Shown here: one piece after another, positions 19,065 to 27,078 of the stretch | Layout: the number at the start of each line of letters is the position of its first letter | How positions within the stretch are numbered: the first letter of the stretch is position 1 | Origin: Akkermansiaceae bacterium | GTDB taxonomy: Bacteria > Verrucomicrobiota > Verrucomicrobiia > Verrucomicrobiales > Akkermansiaceae | Reading direction: 5' to 3' | Assembly (NCBI GenBank): GCA_905182405.1 | Contig: CAJJBQ010000002.1 | Coordinates: forward strand, 558,001-622,000 | DNA: 64,000 nt | The notes under the pieces: model-generated | Told to the model about the DNA's origin: nothing | Database searches by the model: none | Seen by the model: the letters and a program-made list of their open reading frames with translations, nothing else | Program-made: the position numbers and the translations under genes

Positions 19065-19655
19065 ATGCAGACTGCAAATGTAAACCCAAAAGTAGTCGTG
19101 ACGGTTCGTCACGAAGAAATCACTGACTCTCTCCGTGATTACGCTGAGAAAAAAATACAGGGCCTTCACCTAGATTACCCGAAAATCATAGAGGCCAAAG
19201 CAATACTCGATGTTGAAGGTGGCAGGCGCCACAAGGCCGAGATTATTCTCTTTTGTGCCAACCATATCATCATTGATGCCTCTAGCGAAACTGAGGACAT
19301 GTACACGAGTATCGATAAGACGATCGATAAAATTGCCCGTCGTATGCGGAAGCATAAGACGCGTCTGATGAAAAGACATCGACCCAAGCCCGATGAAACC
19401 ATCAAGTATTTTGACGAGCGCTCTTACAAAGCAGACTTTTTGGACAATCTCCCCGAGGAGATCATCGAAGAGCCTGAGCCCCTCTACGTTCACAAAGAAC
19501 AGTTCCGTCTTCGTAAGCTCTTCAAAGAAGAAGCGATCATGGAACTCGATCTTACGGAACGCCCCTTTGTCGTCTTCGACAACGCTCGACGCGGCGTGAC
19601 ATCCATCGTCTGGCGTAAGGGCGATGGTGATTATGGCATGGTTGATGTTTCTTAA
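19065..19655 (+). CDS. hpf: Ribosome hibernation-promoting factor (long HPF/RaiA type)
   Basis: 196 residues from ATG 19065 (MQTANVNPKVVVTVRHEE). An upstream in-frame ATG at 19011 adds 18 residues but lies just beyond the preceding terminator and lacks a ribosome site. Residues 10-110 are the HPF/YfiA fold (ITDSLRDYAEKKI, DVEGGRRHKAEIILF, SSETEDMYTSIDKTIDKI, ARRMRKHKTRLMKRHR). The C-terminal part (KLFKEEAIMELDLTERPFVVF and VVWRKGDGDYGMVD) is the dimerisation domain that joins two 70S into 100S particles in long HPFs. The C-terminal domain ends in the usual RKGDGDYGMVDV form. Confidence 0.88.
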   Translation: MQTANVNPKVVVTVRHEEITDSLRDYAEKKIQGLHLDYPKIIEAKAILDVEGGRRHKAEIILFCANHIIIDASSETEDMYTSIDKTIDKIARRMRKHKTRLMKRHRPKPDETIKYFDERSYKADFLDNLPEEIIEEPEPLYVHKEQFRLRKLFKEEAIMELDLTERPFVVFDNARRGVTSIVWRKGDGDYGMVDVS

Positions 19656-19673
19656 ATCCACTATGGTTTCGAT

Positions 19674-20450
19674 ATGGCCTTCTCGCATTCTGTTTGTCGT
19701 TGGTGCTTTGGCGAAATCCCCCTCCTCCAACTCGCCGATTGGTGTGTAGAGATGGGGATTCAAGGGATTGATCTTCTAACCCCCTCCGAAACCCTGAAAA
19801 TTAAAGGGCATGGCTTGGTCTGTCCTGTCTCCACCTTCCCCCAAGACGAAAACGGTCTGGGATGTATCGAAAAAGCCTTCAATAAGCCCGAGCATCATGC
19901 GCCACTCTTAGAGCTCTATCAAAAGTGGATTCCTGAGGCTGCCGAAGCTGGCATCTCCAACGTTATCGTCTTCTCCGGAAATCGAGACGGCCTAAGCGAC
20001 CAAGAAGGGCTTGAGAATTGCGCTAGTGGTCTAGAACCTTTGCTCGATCTAGCCGAAAAACACGACATCAAGCTCGTCATGGAGCTTCTGAATTCCAAGG
20101 TGGATCACCCTGACTACCAATGTGATTTCAGTAGTTGGGGAATTTCGCTACGCGAAAAGTTAGACTCCGAGCGCTTCGGTCTTCTATACGATATTTACCA
20201 CATGCAGTTGATGGAGGGCGATGTCATCGCTACCATCAAGAATTACTCTCAACATTTCTTCCACTACCACACCGCCGGCGTACCTGGACGCCATGAGTTG
20301 GATGAGACCCAGGAATTGTATTATCCGGCTATCATGAAGGCAATTCAGGACACCCAATTCGAGGGTTTCGTGGCCCAAGAATTCAAGCCGACTTGGCCCG
20401 ATCAAAAAGCAGCTCTCGCTGACGCTATCAAACGCTGCTCTACGAAGTAG
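19674..20450 (+). CDS. hyi: Hydroxypyruvate isomerase-like TIM-barrel protein
   Basis: 258 residues of the xylose-isomerase-like TIM-barrel family. It contains VIVFSGNRDGLSDQEGLENC, then KLVMELLNSKVDHPDYQCDF (metal-ligand Glu and the following Asp), LLYDIYHMQLMEGD (Asp/His ligands), HYHTAGVPGRHELDETQEL and FEGFVAQEFKPTWPD (final Glu). This is the Hyi pattern; Hyi interconverts hydroxypyruvate and tartronate semialdehyde. It starts 18 bases after the HPF stop, so the two may be co-transcribed. Confidence 0.85.
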   Translation: MAFSHSVCRWCFGEIPLLQLADWCVEMGIQGIDLLTPSETLKIKGHGLVCPVSTFPQDENGLGCIEKAFNKPEHHAPLLELYQKWIPEAAEAGISNVIVFSGNRDGLSDQEGLENCASGLEPLLDLAEKHDIKLVMELLNSKVDHPDYQCDFSSWGISLREKLDSERFGLLYDIYHMQLMEGDVIATIKNYSQHFFHYHTAGVPGRHELDETQELYYPAIMKAIQDTQFEGFVAQEFKPTWPDQKAALADAIKRCSTK

Positions 20451-20478
20451 ATTTCGAAAATCAGGACCCACGTAACCC

Positions 20479-21078
20479 CTATTTCCCGTGCCTTTGTTCC
20501 TCTTCCAGGAAGACGCGCGCCGCTTGAAAGCTTCCTCGAGCAAAGGAACGAAGACCGTTATCATCGAGCAGAGCCAAGCCCTCTTCGGTGACTTCGGAAA
20601 GGTAGATCTTCCAAGCTTTCTTCTGGAGCTGGTTTTCATCAATGGGCATGCGAGCCTTGGTCTGAGATTCATCTCCGCGACGCCCTCTGCCACCACGTCC
20701 ACGTCCTTTTCCACGTCCACGGCCGTCATGATCATCGCCACCACTATCGGAATCTTTCGTCCCTGGGGCATCACCGGCCTGCTCAGACTGATTACTATCT
20801 TGATTGCTAACGTCTTTCTCCTCGTCATCCTGACGAGGCTCTCTCCGACGATCCCTCACGCCTTTTTTTGGCTCACGCGAAGGGCGCCTTTCTTGATCTT
20901 CCTTTTTAGACGAATTTGGGGATTCAGGGATTGGAGAATCGTTTACAGATACGAGAGGAAGGGTTTGCTCTTGAGTCAACTCTTTAGCCACCGAATCTCT
21001 CGAGGTGGCTTTCTTCGCTGTTTTCTTCCGAGCACTCTTACGCACGGTTTTTTTCTTGGGTGAACTGTCTTCGGACAT
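20479..21078 (-). CDS. Lys/Arg- and RG-rich protein, possible RNA binder
   Basis: 199 residues from ATG 21076-21078 (MSEDSSPKKKTVRKSARKK). The frame extends to 21117, but that stretch is a transcription terminator. The N-terminal 35 residues are histone-H1-like (KKTAKKAT), and a Ser/Pro/Glu/Asp linker follows. A repeat of RG dipeptides lies near residues 120-140 (DGRGRGKGRGRGGRGRRGDE). The C-terminal 60 residues (LQKKAWKIYLSEVTEEGLAL, FARGSFQAARVFLEEE) look folded and helical. No enzyme motif. A nucleic-acid-binding role is inferred from composition. Confidence 0.75.
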   Translation of the reverse strand: MSEDSSPKKKTVRKSARKKTAKKATSRDSVAKELTQEQTLPLVSVNDSPIPESPNSSKKEDQERRPSREPKKGVRDRRREPRQDDEEKDVSNQDSNQSEQAGDAPGTKDSDSGGDDHDGRGRGKGRGRGGRGRRGDESQTKARMPIDENQLQKKAWKIYLSEVTEEGLALLDDNGLRSFARGSFQAARVFLEEEQRHGK

Positions 21079-21082
21079 GGGT

Positions 21083-21115
21083 AAAAAAGAGGGCGGAAGA
21101 ATTTCTACCGCCCTC
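21083..21115 (-). terminator. Rho-independent terminator of the secretion/pilus operon
   Basis: On the minus strand GAGGGCGG and CCGCCCTC enclose an AGAAATTCT-type centre that can pair further, followed by six T. It lies 23 bases after the pseudopilin stop and removes the first 13 codons of the longest frame of the next gene. Confidence 0.9.
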
Positions 21116-21138
21116 AAAATAAGGATTATTGAGAATGA

Positions 21139-21690
21139 TTAATTCCAGATATCATCAATCGTTTCCTCGCTCTCGAGGTTGCTATCAATGTTTAAATCAG
21201 ATGGCAAGCCATCAGGTCCAACGGACCAGATGTCAAAGTCAGGATTTTTCGCCTTCGGTTCAGCATTGCCCTCTTGATCTATGGCAGAGCGATATCGGAA
21301 GGATTGTCCGTAACCATCGAGAATTACACGAAGGCCGTTATTTTTTCCAACCAAGACGCTTCCACCCTCTTTAAGAAGTTCCGGCCAATAGATTTCACCT
21401 TCAGGCTCATCTTCGCCACGTCCGGTAAAGTCTCCTGACAAGGCTTTGTAGATCTCGGTGCTGAGAACATTCTCACCAACAGGAACGAAGCCATTATCTG
21501 TGAAATAACTCTCAAGATGCAATTCGATATTCTTCCGGTTCACCGTCGTGAATTTTCGGGCCTTGAGTTCCTGCACCTTGTTGAGCGCACCCATGATCAG
21601 AGTCGCCAAAATCACGATAATGAGGATCACAGTCAGGAGTTCCACAATAGTGAACCCGCGGCTCCGGTTTCGGGATAAGTTTAATTTCAT
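21139..21690 (-). CDS. Type II secretion/type IV pilus pseudopilin (GspG-like)
   Basis: 183 residues. The N-terminus is basic and then reads RSRGFTIVELLTVILIIVIL: a prepilin peptidase site (G before F), with Glu at mature position 5 and a hydrophobic helix. The C-terminus has PDFDIWSVGPDGLPSD, like the calcium-binding end of GspG-type major pseudopilins. It forms the shaft assembled by the inner-membrane GspF and GspE proteins encoded upstream. It is the last gene before the terminator. Confidence 0.88.
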   Translation of the reverse strand: MKLNLSRNRSRGFTIVELLTVILIIVILATLIMGALNKVQELKARKFTTVNRKNIELHLESYFTDNGFVPVGENVLSTEIYKALSGDFTGRGEDEPEGEIYWPELLKEGGSVLVGKNNGLRVILDGYGQSFRYRSAIDQEGNAEPKAKNPDFDIWSVGPDGLPSDLNIDSNLESEETIDDIWN

Positions 21691-21729
21691 CTAAGAAGTT
21701 TGGTTGGGCTAGCTTGGAACGCAGAGGGA

Positions 21730-23010
21730 CTAACCTCCTCCAGACTGCATTTGCTGAATCACTTTGATGAGAGGAAGGAAGAGAGCAAAGACGATCGCAC
21801 CCACCACAAGGGCAAGAATAACGATCATAATTGGCTCCAGAATAGAGGTCAGCGCTGTCACCGCCCCGTCGACCTCGTCGTCATAGACGTCCGCAATCTT
21901 CAGAAGCATTTCAGGGAGTTGTCCCGTTTCCTCACCTACATCGACCATAGATACCACAAGATTGGGGAAGATTCCAGTAGATTGGAGTGGACTCACAATC
22001 GACTCACCTTCTTTCACAGCCTCATGAACCTTATCAATGGCGTCAGAAACGATCACGTTTCCAGCTGTATCACGTGTAATATTGAGGGCTTGCAGAATCG
22101 GCACACCCGAAGTGACCAACGTCCCAAGGGTCCGAGTAAAACGAGCGATGGCACTTTTCTGCTGAATATCTCCAAAAATCGGGATCTTCAGCTTTAAGTT
22201 GTCAACAAAACGGCGACCCTTCTTAGTTCTCCCCCATGCCGCCATGCCAAGCCAGATGGCGACTGAGCCACCAAGAAGCCATACGGAGTTGGGAAGGATA
22301 ACGTCCCGTGCAAGCATCCAATCGGAGAAACCGAAGACGACACGTGAAATAAGGGGAAGCTCTTGGCCTCCCATGTCGGCGAACATGTCACGGAAACGAG
22401 GGACAATAAAGAGCATCAAGAAAGTCAAAATCGCGACTGCGATGAACATCACGATGACAGGGTAAACCATCGCCGAGACAATTTTCCCTTTCAACTTATG
22501 GGCTTTCTCTTGGTATTCAGCGAGACGCTTGAGCACCACTTCGAGGACACCACCAAGTTCACCGGCTTTCACCATGTTCACAAAGAGCTTGTTGAAAATC
22601 TTGGGATGCTGCCCCAGAGATTCGGAAAAGGTCGATCCTCCTTGCACGGATTCGGAAAGCTTATCGATGGTCGCCTTGAGAACCGGATTAGGCTCCTGCT
22701 TACCCAACACCGTCAATCCACGGAGAAGTGGGAGACCTGAGTCAATGAGGGTAGCCAATTGGCGAGTGAAAATCATGAGGATTTTCGGCTTCAACTTGCC
22801 TCCGGTCTTGCCCTTAACCTTTTTTTTGCCTTTAGCGCCTCTTTTCTTGGCGCCGGCAGCGAGAGATCCTTTGCCCTCTTCTACGACCTGAGTTGGATAG
22901 AGACCTTGGCTGCGAAGCTGTTGGATGGCCTCGGCATCATTGCCAGCTTGGACCACTCCGGTCGTCTGCTCGCCTTTTGCGTCGAGTGCGATGTATTGGA
23001 AATTTGCCAT
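21730..23010 (-). CDS. GspF/PilC inner-membrane platform protein
   Basis: About 426 residues from MANFQYIALDAKGEQ (ATG 23008-23010). A longer frame begins upstream at 23070 but the extra residues are Ser/His-rich and unlike the family. Two copies of the GspF domain are visible: FTRQLATLIDSGLPLLRGL in the first and ARFTRTLGTLVTSGVPILQAL in the second, each followed by a transmembrane helix. A Lys/Gly-rich insert (AKKRGAKGKKKVKGKTGGK) lies between the N-terminal domain and the first repeat. It links the ATPase to pilin assembly. Confidence 0.92.
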   Translation of the reverse strand: MANFQYIALDAKGEQTTGVVQAGNDAEAIQQLRSQGLYPTQVVEEGKGSLAAGAKKRGAKGKKKVKGKTGGKLKPKILMIFTRQLATLIDSGLPLLRGLTVLGKQEPNPVLKATIDKLSESVQGGSTFSESLGQHPKIFNKLFVNMVKAGELGGVLEVVLKRLAEYQEKAHKLKGKIVSAMVYPVIVMFIAVAILTFLMLFIVPRFRDMFADMGGQELPLISRVVFGFSDWMLARDVILPNSVWLLGGSVAIWLGMAAWGRTKKGRRFVDNLKLKIPIFGDIQQKSAIARFTRTLGTLVTSGVPILQALNITRDTAGNVIVSDAIDKVHEAVKEGESIVSPLQSTGIFPNLVVSMVDVGEETGQLPEMLLKIADVYDDEVDGAVTALTSILEPIMIVILALVVGAIVFALFLPLIKVIQQMQSGGG

Positions 23011-23113
23011 TGGAAGATACGTGTGTGTATGTAGTTCTATTGAAGATGATGAAGGGTGTGGAAGCTCCAAATCACAAAATCGTGTTTTGTGCGTTCCACC
23101 GCCCCAGTAATTT

Positions 23114-24787
23114 TTAAGTGTATTTCAGGACCTCCTCGATGGTTGTCTTTCCTTCGTAGATGCAGCGAAGCCCATCTTCTCGAAGAGTTGTCATGCCGAG
23201 TTCGATCGCCTTTTGCTTGATAACAACGCTTGGAGCACGCTCGATAATCAGTTCACGAAGGGGGTCAGTAACATTGAGAAGCTCAAAAAGCCCACCTCGT
23301 CCCTTATATCCGGATTGAGCGCATTTCTGACAGCCCTTACCAGTGTAGAACGACTTGTCGCCCAACTCATGAGGAGAGACGCCAAGTTGGCTCAAAATTG
23401 CTTGGCTCGGCTCATACGGGGACTTGCATTCACTACAAATCGTCCGGATAAGTCGTTGCGCCAAGACTCCCTCAAGGGAGGCTGCCACCAAAAACGGTTC
23501 AGAACCCATATCAACCAAACGGGTGATCGCTCCCGAGGCATCATTAGTATGAAGAGTCGAAAGCACCAGGTGCCCCGTCAAGGACGCCTGAATGGCAATC
23601 TGAGAGGTCTCAAAGTCTCGCATCTCTCCCACAAGGATCTTGTCGGGATCTTGTCGAAGGAATGCTCTGAGAACACGAGCAAAGCTCAAGCCAATCGCCT
23701 CATTGGTAGGAATCTGAATGATGCCATCGACATCATATTCCACAGGATCTTCCGCCGTAAGAATCTTCGTCTCAATCTTATTGATCTCACGAAGTGCCGC
23801 ATAAAGAGTCGTCGTTTTTCCCGCTCCAGTAGGACCAGTAACGATGAAAATTCCATTGGGCATGTTCATCGTGTCGATAACATACTCGTGAATATGTGGA
23901 GGAAGCCCCAAAGCAGTAAGATTCAAATTCACAGAGTTCCGATCTAGAACACGGAGCACGACACTTTCGCCATACTGGGTTGGGAGCGAGGAAACACGCA
24001 TATCGATATGCTGCTCGCCGATTTGCTTAACGATCCGACCGTCCTGAGGGATACGGCGCTCGGCAATGTTCATGTTCGACATGACCTTCACCCGCGAAAT
24101 GATCGGCAGAGCAAGATGCTTAGGCGGGGGAGCCATTTCATAAAGCGACCCATCGACCCGGTAACGGATCTTAAATTCATTCTCAAAAGGCTCGAAGTGA
24201 ATGTCTGACGCCTTTTCCCGGATTGCCTGGAAAAGGACGAGATCTACGTAGCGCATAATGGGCGCAGAATTGGCCTCTTCTTCCATCGAGCCTTCGCTTC
24301 CTTCAAAATTGAGGCCCCCATCGAGTTGGCTGAGGATATCCTCCATGGCCTTTTCCTGACCTCCGTAGAGATCATTGATCTTCTGCTCTACAAGATAATC
24401 AGGAGCGACCATCAATTTCACTTCCTGACCAATCGCAAAGCGAAGGTCTTCGAGAATCTGAGGATTGAGTGGATCAGTGAGACATACCGAAATACCTTCG
24501 GAATCATATGAAACAGGAAGCGCGCCATGAAGACGTGCCATTCCAGCAGGCACCAGACCCAAAAGGGCTTCTGGAGGTTCAAAGTTGGTAAGATCGATCA
24601 GCTGGGTGCCCAGCTCTTGGGCGATGATCGGCCAAATATCGTCACTTGAGGAAATGACTTGGTAGTCGGCGAGAATCTCTCCGACTTCCTTGCCGCTGCT
24701 TTCGATTTCGGAAAGAATGTCCTGCGCAAGCGCAGTGTCGACCATTCCGTGTCCGACAAAAAGGTCGAGGACTTGTTGATTATCCAT
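23114..24787 (-). CDS. GspE/PilB-type assembly ATPase (second copy)
   Basis: 557 residues. An N-terminal MshEN-like region (residues 1-140) is followed by the ATPase: ASDIHFEPFENEFKIRYRVDG, Walker A GPTGAGKTTTLYAAL, Asp box EDPVEYDVDGI, Walker B LVGEMRDFETSQIA and His box GHLVLSTLHTNDA. A tetracysteine zinc site (CSECKSPYEP, then GCQKCAQSG) precedes the C-terminus. It powers pseudopilus or pilus extension. It follows a paralogue by 29 bases and precedes gspF. Confidence 0.93.
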   Translation of the reverse strand: MDNQQVLDLFVGHGMVDTALAQDILSEIESSGKEVGEILADYQVISSSDDIWPIIAQELGTQLIDLTNFEPPEALLGLVPAGMARLHGALPVSYDSEGISVCLTDPLNPQILEDLRFAIGQEVKLMVAPDYLVEQKINDLYGGQEKAMEDILSQLDGGLNFEGSEGSMEEEANSAPIMRYVDLVLFQAIREKASDIHFEPFENEFKIRYRVDGSLYEMAPPPKHLALPIISRVKVMSNMNIAERRIPQDGRIVKQIGEQHIDMRVSSLPTQYGESVVLRVLDRNSVNLNLTALGLPPHIHEYVIDTMNMPNGIFIVTGPTGAGKTTTLYAALREINKIETKILTAEDPVEYDVDGIIQIPTNEAIGLSFARVLRAFLRQDPDKILVGEMRDFETSQIAIQASLTGHLVLSTLHTNDASGAITRLVDMGSEPFLVAASLEGVLAQRLIRTICSECKSPYEPSQAILSQLGVSPHELGDKSFYTGKGCQKCAQSGYKGRGGLFELLNVTDPLRELIIERAPSVVIKQKAIELGMTTLREDGLRCIYEGKTTIEEVLKYT

Positions 24788-24816
24788 TTAAAAAAAAGTT
24801 AAATTTGCGATGTTAA

Positions 24817-26481
24817 TTACTCGGCATCAGACATGGTGACACCAATGACTTCCTCAGCGGAAGTCGCTCCGGCCAGCACCTTACGGATACCGTCTTCACG
24901 AAGAGTTCGCATTCCGAATTCTCGGGCGCGTCTACGTAACTGCGGAGTGCTTAGATTTTGGTTAATGAGGTGACGCACTTCGTCGTCAATCACGAACATT
25001 TCGAAAATACCGATTCGACCACGATATCCACCTCCTCGGCAGTTTTCGCAACCGACAGGGCCCATGATAGTGCTTTCGGCCATCAAGGCGGGATCAATAC
25101 TGAGCATTCGCAGCTCCTTTTCTGTCAGGGTAGCTGGCGCCTTGCACTTGTCGCAGAGCTTTCGAACCAGACGCTGTGCGATAATGGCACGAACGGCAGA
25201 AGCGACCAAGAATCGTTTGATTCCGATATCAGCGAGACGAGCAACCGCACTTGGAGCATCGTTAGTGTGCAAGGTAGAGAAAACCAAGTGACCGGTGAGT
25301 GACGCCTGGATGGCAATCTCCGCGGTCTCCTTATCTCGAATCTCTCCAACCATGATAATGTTAGGAGCCTGACGAAGCATGGACCGCAGGGCAGCCGCGA
25401 AGGTCATTCCAATGTCCGCTCTTACCATCACCTGGTTAATTCCGGCCATTTCATATTCGACCGGATCTTCCACCGTAATGATTTTCTTGTCAGGTTTGTT
25501 AATCTGATTCAGACAGGCGTAGAGGGTCGTTGTTTTGCCAGAACCAGTCGGCCCGGTGACCAAAATGATCCCGTCGGGAAGTCCGATCAGCTCCTTAAAG
25601 GTTTCTTGGTCATCCGAGAAGAAGCCCAATTGTCCCAGCCCAAGGTTGAGAGCAGACTTATCAAGGATACGCATTACGATACTTTCACCATGATTACTCG
25701 GAACGGACGAAACACGAAGATCGACTTCTTTCCCACCCATCCTGACCTGAATTCGTCCATCCTGAGGAAGCCTTTTTTCCGCAATACTCATCGACCCACT
25801 CATCACCTTCAAACGGGCAATAACCGCGGGAAGAAGCTTTTTAGGGTGATTAGCGCAATCAATCAACTTACCATCGACTCGATTACGGATGCGCAGACTT
25901 GTCTCAAGTGGCTCGATGTGAATGTCACTCGCGCGCATCTTGAATGCATCGACTAAGATGCCAGAAACCATCTTGATAACGGGAGCTTCGCTATCACCAT
26001 CTGCACCGGCCTCACCAACAACGGTAAGAGCGCTGGAATCGACAGCGCCAGCTTCCTCTCCGTAGAGTTGAGTCAGGGCGTGTGTGATTCCGGTCGGCGT
26101 TGCCGCATAAAATGTCACTTCTCTGCCAACAATATGTGGAATGGAGTCAAGAGACTCGAAGTCGAGAATATCGGCAACGGCCATAGCGAGGTAGGACCCA
26201 TCATCTCCCACCGGCACCGCGTGGAACCGCTTAGCATCAGCCAAAGAGATCCGACCCGCTAGTGAGGCGTCGATAAAAGTGTTCTGGAGATCCAAGACCT
26301 CGGCACCAGCATTTGCAGCTGACACCTGAGCAATGACGGTCTCATTCACATCCCCCCGGTCGAGCATGAGCTGGATGGTGTGCTCATCTCCCATCGCGGC
26401 CTTAAATTCCTGGACATAACCGGCATCAAGATGCCCGGCTTCGACCAACAGTTCTATTAAATAATCTTCGTTCGAATACAC
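24817..26481 (-). CDS. GspE/PilB-type assembly ATPase (first copy)
   Basis: 554 residues, starting at GTG. Same layout as the neighbouring paralogue: MshEN-like N-terminal domain, ASDIHIEPLETSLRIRNRVDG, Walker A GPTGSGKTTTLYACL, EDPVEYEMAGINQVMV, Walker B MVGEIRDKETAEIA, GHLVFSTLHTNDA and a tetracysteine zinc site (CDKCKAPATL, GCENCRGGGYRGR). The two differ widely outside the motifs, so this is an old duplication. It opens the operon gspE-gspE-gspF-pseudopilin. Confidence 0.93.
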   Translation of the reverse strand: MYSNEDYLIELLVEAGHLDAGYVQEFKAAMGDEHTIQLMLDRGDVNETVIAQVSAANAGAEVLDLQNTFIDASLAGRISLADAKRFHAVPVGDDGSYLAMAVADILDFESLDSIPHIVGREVTFYAATPTGITHALTQLYGEEAGAVDSSALTVVGEAGADGDSEAPVIKMVSGILVDAFKMRASDIHIEPLETSLRIRNRVDGKLIDCANHPKKLLPAVIARLKVMSGSMSIAEKRLPQDGRIQVRMGGKEVDLRVSSVPSNHGESIVMRILDKSALNLGLGQLGFFSDDQETFKELIGLPDGIILVTGPTGSGKTTTLYACLNQINKPDKKIITVEDPVEYEMAGINQVMVRADIGMTFAAALRSMLRQAPNIIMVGEIRDKETAEIAIQASLTGHLVFSTLHTNDAPSAVARLADIGIKRFLVASAVRAIIAQRLVRKLCDKCKAPATLTEKELRMLSIDPALMAESTIMGPVGCENCRGGGYRGRIGIFEMFVIDDEVRHLINQNLSTPQLRRRAREFGMRTLREDGIRKVLAGATSAEEVIGVTMSDAE

Positions 26482-26631
26482 GGCGTGTCTTCAGTGTGCT
26501 TAGCCCAGAAATTTGATTGTCATACCCTAGGATTGGCAGAGTTTGGTAAACCATCTGGGGCCTGTCAATACGTCGAAGCAGAAAGGTTGAAAAAACAAAC
26601 TAAAATGAAGCTGGACAAGTTTAACAGAATA

Positions 26632-27072
26632 CTAATCCGCAATGGGAAAGTAGACATCTAGGAGCTCTTCTTGCCTGATCTTCATACCCTTGGCTTCATC
26701 CGGAGTTCGGTCATCAAAACCTGATAAGTGCAACATTCCATGGATGCCATACAGAGCAAGCTCACGTAGGAAGTCCTGCTCAAATTGCAGTCCTTGCCGC
26801 TTAGCCACCTCGATCCCAATCAGAATCTCTCCGTGCTCAAAGGTAATAACATCCGTCGGAGTTTCATCCGACAGGAAGTCACGATGCACCTCAGCCATCG
26901 TAACGTCATTCAAAAAAGTGAATTCCATCACCTCCAACATCGCGATCTTCCCAATGCCGATCTCCTTCAAGATTGAGGCAACTTTTTGCCACCCCTCGTG
27001 GAGTATTGCGAGCTCATCTGCATTAAACTGACCAGGACAGCGGTCGAAGTAGATCTCAATCGCAGGATCCAT
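26632..27072 (-). CDS. ybeY: Endoribonuclease YbeY-like
   Basis: 146 residues. FLNDVTMAEVHRDFLSDETPTDVITFEHGEILIG matches the YbeY core, where TDVITF is typical. The zinc motif reads GIHGMLHLSGFDDRTPDEAKGM. The usual HGxLHLxGYDH has its third ligand His replaced by Asp. YbeY takes part in 16S rRNA 3' maturation and ribosome quality control. It begins 6 bases after the 7TM-HD gene, the same order as in many bacteria. Confidence 0.88.
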   Translation of the reverse strand: MDPAIEIYFDRCPGQFNADELAILHEGWQKVASILKEIGIGKIAMLEVMEFTFLNDVTMAEVHRDFLSDETPTDVITFEHGEILIGIEVAKRQGLQFEQDFLRELALYGIHGMLHLSGFDDRTPDEAKGMKIRQEELLDVYFPIAD

Positions 27073-27078
27073 CCTTTT

